Both the position numbers and the translations under genes were made by a program. A stretch of 55,858 nucleotides of DNA. It comes from Solimonas sp. (GTDB taxonomy: Bacteria > Pseudomonadota > Gammaproteobacteria > Nevskiales > Nevskiaceae). The notes beneath the pieces were generated by a model. That model was not told where the DNA came from, did no database searches, and worked only from the letters and a program-made list of their open reading frames with translations. How positions within the stretch are numbered: the first letter of the stretch is position 1; each line of letters begins with the position of its first letter. Of the stretch, positions 8,268 to 17,452 are shown piece by piece. The stretch covers positions 1-55,858 of the forward strand of contig JASBRP010000053.1 in NCBI GenBank assembly GCA_030149365.1, in the 5' to 3' direction.

Positions 8268-9824
8268 ATGACCGACCCGATCCTGATCGGCAAGGGCGAC
8301 GACACGCCCCAGTTCCTGCTGCCGGCCTATGCCAACCGCCATGGCCTGATCGCCGGCGCCACCGGTACCGGCAAGACCATCACCCTGCAGGGCCTGGCGG
8401 AAGGCTTCGCCGACATCGGCGTGCCGGTGTTCGCGGCCGACATCAAGGGTGACCTCTCCGGCATCGCCGCGGCGGGTGAAGCCAAGCCCAAGCTGGTCGA
8501 GCGCGCGGCGCAGATCGGCCTGGCCGGCTATGCGCCGCAGAACTACCCCACGGTGTTCTGGGACGTGTTCGGCGTCTCCGGGCACCCGGTGCGCGCCACC
8601 ATCTCCGACATGGGGCCGACGCTGCTGTCGCGCCTGCTGGACCTGTCCGACGTGCAGGAGGCGGTGCTGTCGCTGACCTTCAAGTACTGCGACGAGCAGG
8701 GCCTGCTGCTGCTGGACTTCAAGGACCTGCGCGCCGCGCTGATGCACGTGGCCGACAACGCCAAGGCCCTGGGCACCGAGTACGGCCTGGTCAGCAAGGC
8801 CTCGGTCGGCGCCATCCAGCGCGCGCTGATCCAGCTCGAGCAGGACGGCGCCGAGGCTTTCTTCGGCGAGCCGGCGATGGACCTGAACGACTTGATGCGC
8901 ACGGATCTCAGCGGCAAGGGCATCGTCAACGTGCTGGCCGCCGACCAGCTGTTCCAGAAGCCGCGGCTCTACGCCACCTTCCTGCTGTGGCTGCTGGCGG
9001 AGCTGTTCGAGCGCCTGCCCGAGGCCGGCGATCTGGACAAGCCCAAGCTGGTGTTCTTCTTCGACGAGGCGCACCTGCTGTTCAAGGACGCGCCCAAGGC
9101 GCTGGTGGAGAAGGTGGAGCAGGTGGTGCGCCTGATCCGCTCCAAGGGCGTCGGCGTCTACTTCATCACGCAGAATCCGCTGGACCTGCCGGAGAGCGTG
9201 CTGGGCCAGCTCGGCAACCGCGTGCAGCATGCGCTGCGCGCCTTCACCCCGCGCGACCAGAAGGCGGTGAAAGCCGCCGCCACCACCTTCCGCAGCAACC
9301 CCAAGCTGGATGTCGCCACCGCCATCATGGAGCTGGGGGTGGGCGAGGCCCTGGTCTCCACGCTGCAGGACAAGGGCGTGCCCGGCATCGTCGAACGCAC
9401 CCTGATCCGCCCGCCGCGCTCGCGCATGGGCGCGCTGACCCCGGAGGAGCGCAAGACGGTGATGTCGCGCAGCCCGGTGGCCGGCAAGTACGACGCCATG
9501 GTGGATCGCGAATCGGCCTACGAGAAGCTGTCGCAGCGGGCGGCCGAGGTGGCCCCGCCTGCGGCCGCGCCCAAGCCGGCCTCCAGCCCGGACCCCGCGC
9601 CCGCCCCGAAGTCCGGAGGCGGCGGCTGGTGGGACGAGGCCTCGTCCCAGCCGGTGCCCGGCAGCCGCCGTGCCGAGCCGGCCCCGCGCAAGCCGGCCGC
9701 CCGCCGCAGCGACACCGTGGCGGAGGCTGCCATCAAGAGCGCCACCCGCAGCATCGCCAACACGGTCGGCCGGGAGGTGGGGCGGACCCTGCTGCGCGGC
9801 ATCCTGGGGTCGCTGAAGCGCTGA
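8268..9824 (+). CDS. YjgR/DUF853 family HerA-like ATPase
   Basis: A 518-residue P-loop ATPase of the HerA/FtsK superfamily, DUF853 (YjgR) branch. Walker A is [10 protein letters not shown] at about residues 29-38, and Walker B is [12 protein letters not shown] near residue 266. The [20 protein letters not shown] and [13 protein letters not shown] segments downstream are sensor and arginine-finger regions characteristic of this family. The C-terminal 90 residues are a Pro/Ala-rich linker followed by a short conserved-looking helix ([17 protein letters not shown]). The cellular role of YjgR is not settled; DNA or protein translocation is usually assumed. The ATG at 8268 ([10 protein letters not shown]) fits the family start; an in-frame ATG at 8235 is possible. 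Confidence 0.9.
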   Translation: MTDPILIGKGDDTPQFLLPAYANRHGLIAGATGTGKTITLQGLAEGFADIGVPVFAADIKGDLSGIAAAGEAKPKLVERAAQIGLAGYAPQNYPTVFWDVFGVSGHPVRATISDMGPTLLSRLLDLSDVQEAVLSLTFKYCDEQGLLLLDFKDLRAALMHVADNAKALGTEYGLVSKASVGAIQRALIQLEQDGAEAFFGEPAMDLNDLMRTDLSGKGIVNVLAADQLFQKPRLYATFLLWLLAELFERLPEAGDLDKPKLVFFFDEAHLLFKDAPKALVEKVEQVVRLIRSKGVGVYFITQNPLDLPESVLGQLGNRVQHALRAFTPRDQKAVKAAATTFRSNPKLDVATAIMELGVGEALVSTLQDKGVPGIVERTLIRPPRSRMGALTPEERKTVMSRSPVAGKYDAMVDRESAYEKLSQRAAEVAPPAAAPKPASSPDPAPAPKSGGGGWWDEASSQPVPGSRRAEPAPRKPAARRSDTVAEAAIKSATRSIANTVGREVGRTLLRGILGSLKR

Positions 9825-9887
9825 GCGGCCAAGGCCCCCGGGGGCGGCGGGCGCTATACTGCGCGCCCTTTGGAGTCTGCCGTCCCC

Positions 9888-10538
9888 ATGAGCCCGCCCC
9901 CGTCACCCTACCGCCGTGCCGGCAATCCGCGCGCGCAGCTGGAAGCCGGGCTGGCGCAGCTGGGCCTGGATGGCAGCCTGGCCGACCCGCTGATGATCTA
10001 CCTGGACGAGCTCCAGAAGTGGAATGCGGCCTACAACCTGACCGCGATCCGCGATGCGGGCGAGATCGTCACCCGGCACCTGCTGGACTCCCTGGTCCTG
10101 CTGCCCCATGTCGGTGGGCGGATGCTCGATGTCGGTGCAGGCGCGGGCCTGCCAGGCATTCCGCTGGCCATCGCCAACCCGGCGCTGGACGTGACCGTGC
10201 TGGACAGCAACGGCAAGAAGGCCCGTTTCATGCGCCATGCCGTGCGTACGCTGGGCCTGCCCAACGTGACCGTGGCCGAGAGCCGGGTCGAGGCCTTCCA
10301 GCCTGAGTCGCCGTTCGGCATGATCACCAGCCGGGCCTTTGCCTCGCTGACCGATTTCTTTACCGGCACCGAGGCCCTGATGGCCCCGGGTGGCCAATGG
10401 GTGGCCATGAAGGGCAAACTAGACCCGGAAGAGCTGGCCTCCGTGCCGGCTCGTTTTGTCGTTGGGGGAACGCATCGCCTGCGGGTGCCGGGGCTGGATG
10501 AAGATCGCCATGCGGTCATCGCAGGAATGAAGTCATGA
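9888..10538 (+). CDS. rsmG: 16S rRNA (guanine527-N7)-methyltransferase RsmG (GidB)
   Basis: A 216-residue SAM-dependent enzyme that methylates N7 of G527 in 16S rRNA. The N-terminal helices include YLDELQKWNAAYNLTAIRD, the family hallmark, followed by RHLLDSLVLLP. The SAM-binding loop is LDVGAGAGLPGIPLAI near residue 83, and SRAFASLTDF with VAMKGK lie further on. The start at 9888 is preceded by GGAG at 9871-9874, and a -10-like TATACT sits at 9855-9860. The stop overlaps the parA start by four bases (ATGA). The usual partner mnmG is not immediately upstream; the YjgR gene occupies that place. Confidence 0.95.
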   Translation: MSPPPSPYRRAGNPRAQLEAGLAQLGLDGSLADPLMIYLDELQKWNAAYNLTAIRDAGEIVTRHLLDSLVLLPHVGGRMLDVGAGAGLPGIPLAIANPALDVTVLDSNGKKARFMRHAVRTLGLPNVTVAESRVEAFQPESPFGMITSRAFASLTDFFTGTEALMAPGGQWVAMKGKLDPEELASVPARFVVGGTHRLRVPGLDEDRHAVIAGMKS

Positions 10539-11323
10539 GTTACGTCATCGCCGTAGCCAACCAGAAGGGCGGGGTGGGCAAGACCACCACGTCCATCAAT
10601 CTTGCCGCGTCGCTCGCGGCCACCAAGCGCCGTGTGCTGCTGGTGGACCTCGACGCCCAGGGCAATGCCACCATGGGTATCGGCGTGGACAAGAGCGCGG
10701 TCTCCAAGACCGCGCGCGATCTCTTGCTGGAGCAGGCCAAGCCCGGCGAGGTGATCCAGTACCTGCCCGAGGTGGGGCTGTCACTGATGCCGGCCAACGG
10801 CGACATGACCGAGGCCGAGATCAAGCTGCGCGACGTCGCCGCCGGTGACTTCGCGCTCAAGAGCGTGCTGGCCGAGGTGGCCGACCAGTTCGACTACGTG
10901 CTGCTGGACTGCCCTCCGGCCCTGTCCAAGCTGACGGTCAACGCCCTGGTGGCGGCCGACGGCGTGCTGATCCCGATGCAGTGCGAGTACTACGCGCTGG
11001 AAGGCCTCACCGCGCTGATGGACACGGTCAACAAGATCAAGCGGGTGATCAACCCGAAGCTGGAGATCGAGGGCTTGCTGCGCACGATGTTCGACCCGCG
11101 CAACAACCTCGCCAACGACGTCAGCAACCAGCTGACGCAGCATTTCGGCGACAAGGTCTACCGCACCATCATCCCGCGCAACGTGCGCCTGGCCGAGGCG
11201 CCCAGCCACGGCCTGCCGGTGATGCTCTACGACGCACAATCCTCCGGCGCCAAGGCCTACCTGGCCCTGGCGGGAGAGGTGCTGCGCCGCCATGACGGCG
11301 GGCAGATGAGGCTCAGCGCATGA
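10535..11323 (+). CDS. parA: Chromosome partitioning ATPase ParA (Soj)
   Basis: A 262-residue ParA-type ATPase that positions the chromosome origin with ParB. The deviant Walker A box is KGGVGKTTT (residues 11-19) with the signature lysine, Walker A-prime/B elements are VLLVDLDAQGN and YVLLDCPPAL, and a further landmark is FDPRNNLANDV. Both ends overlap neighbours by four bases, giving a translationally coupled rsmG-parA-parB unit, the standard order near many bacterial replication origins. Confidence 0.95.
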   Translation: MSYVIAVANQKGGVGKTTTSINLAASLAATKRRVLLVDLDAQGNATMGIGVDKSAVSKTARDLLLEQAKPGEVIQYLPEVGLSLMPANGDMTEAEIKLRDVAAGDFALKSVLAEVADQFDYVLLDCPPALSKLTVNALVAADGVLIPMQCEYYALEGLTALMDTVNKIKRVINPKLEIEGLLRTMFDPRNNLANDVSNQLTQHFGDKVYRTIIPRNVRLAEAPSHGLPVMLYDAQSSGAKAYLALAGEVLRRHDGGQMRLSA

Positions 11324-12174
11324 ATGCACAGAAGAAGCGCGGTCTCGGCCGCGGCCTGGACGCCCTGCTCTCCAGCGCCACCGCGGTGAGCCCCACCGCC
11401 GAGCCCGGCGAGGAGCTGCGCGAGCTGCCGCTGGACCGCCTCGGCCCCGGCAAGCACCAGCCGCGCCGCCAGTTCGACGAAGAGGCGCTGCAGTCCCTGG
11501 CGGCCTCGATCCGCGCCCAGGGCGTGGTGCAGCCGATCGTGGTGCGCCCGGCCGGTGCCGATCGCTACGAGATCATCGCCGGCGAACGCCGCTGGCGCGC
11601 CGCCAAGCTGGCGGGGCTGAAGCAGATCCCGGCGGTGGTGCGCTCGCTCGACGAGCGCGGCGCGATGGCGGTGGCCCTGGTGGAGAACATCCAGCGCTCC
11701 GACCTGAACGCGCTGGAAGAAGCCGAGGCCCTGCACAAGCTGATCGAGGAATGCGGCCTGACGCACGAGGCCTGCGCCGAGGCGGTGGGCAAGTCGCGCG
11801 CCGCGGTCAGCAACCTGCTGCGCCTGATGGAACTCAATGCCGACGTGCAGGACCTGGTGCGCGAGCGCCGCCTGTCCTTCGGCCACGCCAAGGTGTTGCT
11901 GGGCGTGCAGGGCGCGCGCCAGTCCTCGCTGGCGCAGATGGTCGCGGAGCAGCACCTGTCGGTGCGCCAGACCGAGGCGCTGGTGCAGGCCAACCCGCAG
12001 CAGAAGGCGGCGCCCAAGGCTGCGCCCGCGGCGATCGGCGAGATCGAGAAGGAAGTCGCCGGCCGCATCGGCCTGGCGGTGAAGCTGCAACAGAACGACA
12101 AGGGACGCGGCAAGCTCACCGTCGCGTTCAAGAGCAACAGCGAATTGCAGAAACTGCTGGCGCTGCTCCGCTAG
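11320..12174 (+). CDS. parB: Chromosome partitioning protein ParB (Spo0J)
   Basis: A 284-residue CTP-dependent DNA clamp that loads at parS. It begins with the typical MNAQKKRGLGRGLDALLSS ParA-interacting tail. The CTP-binding ParB/Srx domain follows, with KHQPRRQFDEEAL and the GERRWRAAK motif at about residues 88-96. The helix-turn-helix region is SRAAVSNLLRLMELNADVQD and SFGHAKVLLGV, and the C-terminal dimer domain ends in LQKLLALLR. I did not find a parS palindrome in the window. Start overlaps parA by four bases. Confidence 0.95.
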   Translation: MNAQKKRGLGRGLDALLSSATAVSPTAEPGEELRELPLDRLGPGKHQPRRQFDEEALQSLAASIRAQGVVQPIVVRPAGADRYEIIAGERRWRAAKLAGLKQIPAVVRSLDERGAMAVALVENIQRSDLNALEEAEALHKLIEECGLTHEACAEAVGKSRAAVSNLLRLMELNADVQDLVRERRLSFGHAKVLLGVQGARQSSLAQMVAEQHLSVRQTEALVQANPQQKAAPKAAPAAIGEIEKEVAGRIGLAVKLQQNDKGRGKLTVAFKSNSELQKLLALLR

Positions 12175-12222
12175 AGGAGAAGCATCCTCCGGGGAGACGG
12201 GCAGCGCTCCAAAGGGGGAGAG

Positions 12223-13011
12223 ATGTCCACGACGTATCGCACCGCGCTGATCACCGGCGCTTCCAGCGGCATCGGCGCTGTCTTCGCCGGACAGCTCGCG
12301 GCCCAGGGCTCCGACCTGATCCTGGTGGCGCGCCGCCAGGACGAGCTGGAGAAGCTGGCGCAGCATCTGCGCGAGACCCATGGCCGCCGCGTGGAGGTCA
12401 TCGCCATGGACCTGGCCAAGGCCGATCCGGGCGAGCTGCTGGCCGACGAGGTGAAGCGCCGCGGGCTGGAGGTGGACCTGCTGGTCAACAACGCCGGCTT
12501 CGGCTCCTCCGCCCAGTTCCACGAGGATGGCTACGAGCGTGACCAGCGCATGGTCGCGGTCAATATCGGCGCGCTCACCGAACTGATCCACGCCTTCCTG
12601 CCGGCGATGGTCCAGGCCGGCCATGGCGCGGTGATCAACATCGCCTCCGCTGCCGCGTTCCAGCCGATGCCCTACATGAGCGTCTATGGCGCCACCAAGG
12701 CCTACGTGCTGTCGCTGACGCAGGGCCTGTGGGCGGAGTACCGCAAGCGTGGCGTGCGCTTCCTGGCGGTCTGTCCGGGGCCGGTGGATACGCCGTTCTT
12801 CGAGGCGGCCGGCGGTGACAAGCTGAAGCAGGAGATTCCCCGCTCGGTGATGATGACGGCCCAGGCCGTGGTGGCCGGCAGCCTGCGTGCGCTGCAGCGC
12901 GATGCCTGTGTCTACGTGCCGGGCCTGGCCATCAAGCTGGGTGCGGTGATGCCGCGCCTGCTGCCGCGACGCATGCTGGCCGCCACCATGGGCCGCGTGA
13001 TGAACCGCTGA
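12223..13011 (+). CDS. Short-chain dehydrogenase/reductase, YqjQ/DltE-like
   Basis: A 262-residue classical SDR. The NAD(P)-binding glycine motif is TGASSGIG (residues 11-18), followed by ARRQDELEKLA, whose Arg pair suggests NADP preference, then NNAG near residue 89. The active-site Ser lies in INIASAAAFQ and the catalytic pair is YGATK. The C-terminal part (PRLLPRRMLAATMGRVMNR) is basic and hydrophobic, as in membrane-associated family members. Substrate unknown. The start has GGGGGAGAG a few bases upstream. It is followed after 20 bases by the TPR gene and may be cotranscribed with it. Confidence 0.9.
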   Translation: MSTTYRTALITGASSGIGAVFAGQLAAQGSDLILVARRQDELEKLAQHLRETHGRRVEVIAMDLAKADPGELLADEVKRRGLEVDLLVNNAGFGSSAQFHEDGYERDQRMVAVNIGALTELIHAFLPAMVQAGHGAVINIASAAAFQPMPYMSVYGATKAYVLSLTQGLWAEYRKRGVRFLAVCPGPVDTPFFEAAGGDKLKQEIPRSVMMTAQAVVAGSLRALQRDACVYVPGLAIKLGAVMPRLLPRRMLAATMGRVMNR

Positions 13012-13031
13012 GGCGGGCGAGGGGGCCGGGC

Positions 13032-14693
13032 ATGAGCGAGGTGGCCGAACCGCGGACCGAGATCCTCAAGCGCCTGCTGCGCGCGGGCGAGTATGCCTCC
13101 GCGCTGCCGATCCTGGACCAGAAGCTCGCCGAACGTCCCGACCAGGCGCCGCTGCATTGGCACCGCTCGCATTGCCTGTCGGCCCTGGGCCGGAAGGAGG
13201 AGGCGCTGGCGGCGGTGCTGCGCGTGATCGAGCTCAACTCCGATTTCGCCAAGGCCTGGCTGCGTCGCGCCGAGCTGACCTTTGCCCTGCGTGGCGACTA
13301 CCCGGAGCGCGAGGGCGACCTGCAGCTGGCCGTGGCGCTCGACGGTACGCTGGCCCCGGCGCATCGCGCGCTGGCGCTGATCCGCTACCAGCGCGGACAG
13401 CTGGCGGAGGCCGAGGCGTCACTCGACCAGGCGCTGGCGCTCGACGCGACCGATGGCGAAGGCCATGCCCTGCGAGCCTTGTGGGCCGGCAACGCCGCCC
13501 GTCGCCCGGTGCCGGGCGAGGACACCGTGCCAGCGGCCAACGGTGCGTTGCTGTCGCGTGCCCGCCTCGAGTCCGCGGTGTCCGACCTGCGCCATGCCTT
13601 GCCGCGGGTGGCGGATGCCTCGCGCTACCGCATGCAACTGGCGCGACGCCTGCAGGACCTGGGGCGCCACGCCGAGGCCGTCACCGAGTACGACCTGCTG
13701 CTGGCGGCGCTGCCGGGCGGCCATGTGCTGCGCAACGTCGCCGAGGAAATGCGCCGGCAGGCCTGGGAACAAGGCGCGGCCGAGCGCGATGCTGCCGCCG
13801 CGGCGCAGTCCGCTGCGCTGGCGAGCCGCCTGGAGGCGGCCGCGACACCGGAGCCGGAGGCCGGCCGCCGCAGCGTGGAGGACGATCTCGCCGCCTCCCT
13901 GCTGCGCAACGCCGCGCAGCAGATGCGCCAGGGCAAGGACCTGTCGGCGGTGCTGGAGCCGCTCGGCGACGGTGAGCCCGATACCCTGCTGGCCATCGGC
14001 ATCGCCGACAAGCTGTTCCAGCTCGGCCACCAGCCGGCCAGCCAGCTGCAGCCGGCCCCGGCCGAGATCTTCCCTGAGTTCATGCGGCGCCATGCCGTGG
14101 CCGCGCGGCAGCAGCTTGCGGCGTTGGGCTTCGGCTATCTCGGCGACTTCGCCCCGCGCCACCTGGCACCGCTGCTCAGCGAGAGCACGTTGTTGCGCTG
14201 CCATCTCTCCAGCGAGGGCACCGTGGCGCTGAGTTTTGCCCTGCGGCCGACCTGGCCGGGCTGGCTTGGTTGGCTGCGCCTGCGGCTGGCCCGGCAGCCG
14301 CGCAGCGTGGCGGTGATCGAGTTCGGCACCGAGTTCGACGATGGCCACTTCCTGGTGACCAACAACAGCGGCGATGCCAACGCCTTCGGGGCCGGGCCCC
14401 AGGTCGGCTTGCTGTCGCTGGCGCCGGCTACGTCGGCGGAGCGGCTGTTCGAGAACCATGTTCGCCGCTGCGGCGACTACCTGCGCCAGCATCCGCAGGC
14501 CGACAGGCGTGCCGTGGCTGACCTGGCCGGCCTGGTGGCGATGCAGGACCGCTATACCCAGGCCAAGAACGACTACCGCCAGTCCATCGGCTACGTCACC
14601 GACGAGGAGCTGCAGCGCCTGCTGGGCCCGCGCCGGGACCTGGCCGAGCGGGTGCGCGAGCAGCTGGCGCGCCTGGCCGCCGCCGAACGGTAG
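13032..14693 (+). CDS. TPR repeat protein with uncharacterised C-terminal domain
   Basis: A 553-residue cytoplasmic protein without a signal peptide. Residues 1-150 contain about four tetratricopeptide repeats (for example LLRAGEYASALPILDQKLAE and YQRGQLAEAEASLDQALALD), and another lies near 205-225 (LGRHAEAVTEYDLLLAALPG). The middle is helical and Ala/Glu-rich. Residues 330-545 form a separate domain without repeats: it has aromatic-rich segments (GFGYLGDFAPRHLAPLL, EFGTEFDDGHFLVTNNSG), possibly beta-rich, and I do not recognise it. The TPR part suggests protein-protein interaction. Closely follows the SDR gene. Confidence 0.82.
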   Translation: MSEVAEPRTEILKRLLRAGEYASALPILDQKLAERPDQAPLHWHRSHCLSALGRKEEALAAVLRVIELNSDFAKAWLRRAELTFALRGDYPEREGDLQLAVALDGTLAPAHRALALIRYQRGQLAEAEASLDQALALDATDGEGHALRALWAGNAARRPVPGEDTVPAANGALLSRARLESAVSDLRHALPRVADASRYRMQLARRLQDLGRHAEAVTEYDLLLAALPGGHVLRNVAEEMRRQAWEQGAAERDAAAAAQSAALASRLEAAATPEPEAGRRSVEDDLAASLLRNAAQQMRQGKDLSAVLEPLGDGEPDTLLAIGIADKLFQLGHQPASQLQPAPAEIFPEFMRRHAVAARQQLAALGFGYLGDFAPRHLAPLLSESTLLRCHLSSEGTVALSFALRPTWPGWLGWLRLRLARQPRSVAVIEFGTEFDDGHFLVTNNSGDANAFGAGPQVGLLSLAPATSAERLFENHVRRCGDYLRQHPQADRRAVADLAGLVAMQDRYTQAKNDYRQSIGYVTDEELQRLLGPRRDLAERVREQLARLAAAER

Positions 14694-14721
14694 CGGAATG
14701 CCGATGGGCCACGGCGGCCGT

Positions 14722-14781
14722 TGACACGACGGTGACACGCCCACCCGCAGCATCCACCTTGCGCGAATCCCGCGCGGTGGA
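14722..14781 (+). promoter_or_regulatory. Spaced direct repeat and hairpin upstream of the PAP2 gene
   Basis: TGACAC occurs at 14722-14727 and again at 14733-14738. On the reverse strand this is TGTCA repeated at 11-bp spacing, the layout of a PHO box, although the orientation is opposite to the gene. A short hairpin follows (CCACC and GCGCG paired with CGCGC and GGTGG, about 14755-14781). The assignment is tentative. Confidence 0.3.
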
Positions 14782-14799
14782 GCGGCCGCAGGTGCCCCG

Positions 14800-15549
14800 A
14801 TGCAGTGGAAACCCCTAGTCCGAAGCCTTGGCGGCGCCTGCCTCGCAGCATCCGTTCTGGCATCGGCCCCGGCGTGCGCCGGCGATACCACGCAGACCCT
14901 GCATAACGTCGAGATGAGCGGCGACCTGCTGCAGTTCGGCGTGCCGGTGGCCGGCCTGGCCCTGACCTGGCTGCTGAGCCGGGATCGCGACACCCTGTCC
15001 TTCGACTTCAGTTCGCTGGGCGCGGCGCCCACGGGGGAAACCACCGGCGGCCTTAACTGGCCCGGGCCCTCCCTGGATGGCTCGCCGCGCCGCGATTTCC
15101 TGGTGTCGTTCACCCGCATGGAGCTGGTCACCTACGGCCTGAAGTACGCCGTCGACGCCGAGCGCCCCAACGGTGGACCGCGGTCCTTTCCCTCGGGGCA
15201 CACCGCCTCGGCCTTCATGGGTGCCGAGTTCATCCGCAAGGAATATGGCTGGGGCTGGGGCGTGCCGGCCTACCTCACCGCCAGCTGGGTGGGCTACAGC
15301 CGCGTGGAAACCAACAACCACTACTGGCGCGATGTCATCGCCGGCGCCCTGATCGGCGTTGCCGCGAATCACGATTTCAATGCCATCAAGCTGCGCCATG
15401 GCGAGATCAGCGTCAGCCCGACCGTGGTGGCACCGGACTCGGTATCGCGGCCCTCGGGCATGTCGTCCTGGGACGACGACAAGGAATCCGGCCTGTTCGA
15501 CGGCCGCTCCGACATGAGCCCCGGCCTGCAGATCCGCTGGACCTTCTGA
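14800..15549 (+). CDS. PAP2 family phosphatase, exported
   Basis: A 249-residue phosphatase of the PAP2/haloperoxidase superfamily. It has a signal peptide or anchor (residues 1-27) and the three catalytic motifs in order: KYAVDAERPNG (KX6RP), SFPSGHTASAF (PSGH) and SRVETNNHYWRDVIAG (SRX5HX3D). Such enzymes remove phosphate from lipid phosphates or undecaprenyl pyrophosphate at the periplasmic face. The C-terminal 60 residues are an unusual acidic, Ser-rich tail ending in LQIRWTF, an aromatic ending typical of outer-membrane proteins. Stands alone between a TPR gene and the sigma54 operon. Confidence 0.88.
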   Translation: MQWKPLVRSLGGACLAASVLASAPACAGDTTQTLHNVEMSGDLLQFGVPVAGLALTWLLSRDRDTLSFDFSSLGAAPTGETTGGLNWPGPSLDGSPRRDFLVSFTRMELVTYGLKYAVDAERPNGGPRSFPSGHTASAFMGAEFIRKEYGWGWGVPAYLTASWVGYSRVETNNHYWRDVIAGALIGVAANHDFNAIKLRHGEISVSPTVVAPDSVSRPSGMSSWDDDKESGLFDGRSDMSPGLQIRWTF

Positions 15550-15568
15550 GCCACCCGCCGCCTTAATC

Positions 15569-15584
15569 TGGCATGGCCATTGCT
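15569..15584 (+). promoter_or_regulatory. Sigma54 (RpoN) promoter of the TPR-ExbBD-TonB operon
   Basis: TGGCATGGCCATTGCT matches the -24/-12 consensus TGGCACG-N4-TTGCW at every fixed base except C6 to T. The invariant GG is at 15570-15571 and GC at 15582-15583, twelve bases apart. Transcription should start near 15594, at the edge of the first leader hairpin. Confidence 0.85.
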
Positions 15585-15594
15585 ACTTCTGAAT

Positions 15595-15667
15595 CGAGGT
15601 CAACGCAGACCTCGTAGATACCGCGGTCAACGATGCCCGCTTCCTGTGCAGCACTTTTCAGGGGAGC
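15595..15667 (+). ncRNA. Leader RNA with tandem hexaloop hairpins (ANTAR-type) and RBS-covering hairpin
   Basis: Hairpin A: CGAGGTC (15595-15601), loop AACGCA, GACCTCG (15608-15614). Hairpin B: GCGGTC (15623-15628), loop AACGAT, GCCCGC (15635-15640), with one T-C mismatch. Both loops have six bases with A first and G fourth, the known signature of ANTAR-bound RNA. A third helix pairs 15639-15646 with 15659-15667, which includes the ribosome binding site GGGGAG of the next gene. It shares bases 15639-15640 with hairpin B, so the two would compete. No T run is present, so translation rather than termination would be the controlled step. Confidence 0.7.
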
Positions 15668-15673
15668 TTGGTC

Positions 15674-17452
15674 ATGTCGTTGATCGCAGAAGGCAAAACC
15701 GCGTTGGTGCCCGCAGCGGGCCGCGGTTCGCTGGCGATCCTTGGTGGTGCATCCATGTGGTGCATGCTGGCGGTGGCGCTGATGGCCTTGCCGGCGCGTG
15801 CCGCCGAGACACCCGTGGCGTTGGCATCGGCGGCGCTGGAGCTGGACCGCCAGGCGCAGTCCCTGCCGGCCGCCGCCGACACGCAGCGTCTCACCCTTTA
15901 TGTCGGCAACCGGATCGAAGACTCGCTGCTGCGCGAGGTCAGCGTGACGCTGGACGGCCGCGCGGCCGTGCGGCATCGCTACAGCGACCGCGAGGCCCTG
16001 GCGCTGCGCAGCGGCGGGCTGCATGCGATCACGCTGGCGCCGATGGCCGAAGGCGCCCACCGCCTGCGCGTGGATTTCATCGCGCGAGCGGAAGATGCCC
16101 AGCCGGGCGATGCGCGCCTGCATGCGCAGGTCGAACAGGAATACACCCAGGGCGCTGCCGCCGGCCGCGTCGAACTGAGCCTGGTCAAGCAGGGCCTGCG
16201 TGGCAAGCCGGGCCTGCAATGGCAGGACTGGGCGCAGCCGCAGGCCGCGCTGGAAGCGCCGGAGCTGCGTGCTGCGGATTTCCTGCTGCGCACCGGGCGG
16301 GCACTACATGCGGCCGCGGTGCTGGAACGACTGCGTGCCAGCGGCATGCCGCTGACGATCGCCTTCGAACGCCGCAGGGCCGACAGCCTCGCCGCGCTGG
16401 GCCTGGCAGTGCCGGCCGTGCCCGGCGGCTCGCCGCTGCTGGACCGCTACGGTGGGGCCCTCGCCGCGCTGCGCCAGGGCGATGCGCAGGCGGCGGTACA
16501 ACTGGAGGCCATGGGCAGTGCGGATTCGCCGGACGCCGAGTCCCGCATGCTGCGCGACTACGCCAACTTGGAGCTGGGATACCAGTTGCTGCGCCAGGGC
16601 CAGGGCGAGCGCGCCAAGCCGGTGTTCGCGCGCATCCGCAGCCCCGGGCCTTGTTCCAATGCCGCCCTGCTGGGCTTTGGCTGGTCCTTCCTGGTGCCGG
16701 CGGGAGCCGAGGGCGGCAGCATGTTCGCCGCGCAGGCGCCGCTATGGCCTGCCGGCACCGAGGACGCCGCCCGCCTGCGGCGCGGCACGCCGTTCCGCTA
16801 CCTGCATTCGGTGGCGGTGTCCGGCGAGCGCAAGCTCGACCTGCAGCGGGCCCTGGTGCCCTGGGTGGAATTGCTGGGCCGCGATGCCACCGATCCGGCC
16901 GTGCAGGAAGGCTTGCTGGCCGTACCCTATGCCTTAGCGCATCTGGGCGCGCACGAGCAGTCGCAGCAGTACCTGAGCCGCGCCGTGGGTGACCTGGAGC
17001 GTGCGCGCCAGGAGCTGGATGCCGCGATGCGCCACGTCTCCGGCGGCGAGTTGAGCGCGCGGCTGGCCGAGCGCATGAGCGATGAGGCCGACGGCTGGCG
17101 CCGCGAACTGGCGGACCTGCCCTATGCCGACGCCACCACCTACCTGAAGCCTCTGATGCTGGAACCGGCCTTCCTCGAGGCCCTGGCGGCACAGCAGCGC
17201 CTGGCAGAAATCGACCAGTTGCTCCAGGGGCAGTCCTTGCGTCCCGGGTTCGTCCCGGCAGGCCTGGCGGATGCCGCTGCCAGCCTGCGGCAGCGCGTCG
17301 CCGCCGCGGCGCAGGCCCAGGACGGTGAGCTGCGTGCGCTGGCGCTGGCCCAGCTGCGCCGCCAGCAGCAACACACGCTGGCCTATCTGGCGGAAGCGCG
17401 CCTGGCACTGGCGCGCGTGCATGACCGGCCGCTGGAGGAGGAGGCCTCATGA
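15674..17452 (+). CDS. Exported helical-repeat protein, first gene of the sigma54 operon
   Basis: A 592-residue protein. A signal peptide ends near residue 44 (CMLAVALMALPARAAET), then comes a beta-type domain (about 50-170, including RLTLYVGNRIEDSLLREVSV) and a long alpha-helical part with TPR-like pairs (RTGRALHAAAVLERLRAS, ELGYQLLRQGQGERAKPVFA). It should act in the periplasm or at the outer membrane. ATG 15674 has GGGGAG at 15661-15666; a TTG at 15668 is in frame. It overlaps the next gene by four bases (ATGA). It belongs to the ExbB/ExbD/TonB-like machine by position; I do not recognise a named family. Confidence 0.82.
   Translation: MSLIAEGKTALVPAAGRGSLAILGGASMWCMLAVALMALPARAAETPVALASAALELDRQAQSLPAAADTQRLTLYVGNRIEDSLLREVSVTLDGRAAVRHRYSDREALALRSGGLHAITLAPMAEGAHRLRVDFIARAEDAQPGDARLHAQVEQEYTQGAAAGRVELSLVKQGLRGKPGLQWQDWAQPQAALEAPELRAADFLLRTGRALHAAAVLERLRASGMPLTIAFERRRADSLAALGLAVPAVPGGSPLLDRYGGALAALRQGDAQAAVQLEAMGSADSPDAESRMLRDYANLELGYQLLRQGQGERAKPVFARIRSPGPCSNAALLGFGWSFLVPAGAEGGSMFAAQAPLWPAGTEDAARLRRGTPFRYLHSVAVSGERKLDLQRALVPWVELLGRDATDPAVQEGLLAVPYALAHLGAHEQSQQYLSRAVGDLERARQELDAAMRHVSGGELSARLAERMSDEADGWRRELADLPYADATTYLKPLMLEPAFLEALAAQQRLAEIDQLLQGQSLRPGFVPAGLADAAASLRQRVAAAAQAQDGELRALALAQLRRQQQHTLAYLAEARLALARVHDRPLEEEAS

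Noticed and set aside
10535..12174. parS site and replication origin near parAB
   Set aside because: I found no 16-bp parS palindrome, DnaA-box cluster or dnaA/mnmG gene here, so no origin is claimed.
14722..14738. PHO box controlling the PAP2 phosphatase
   Set aside because: The 11-bp spacing fits, but the orientation is reversed relative to the gene and only TGTCA is matched; kept only as a weak regulatory note.
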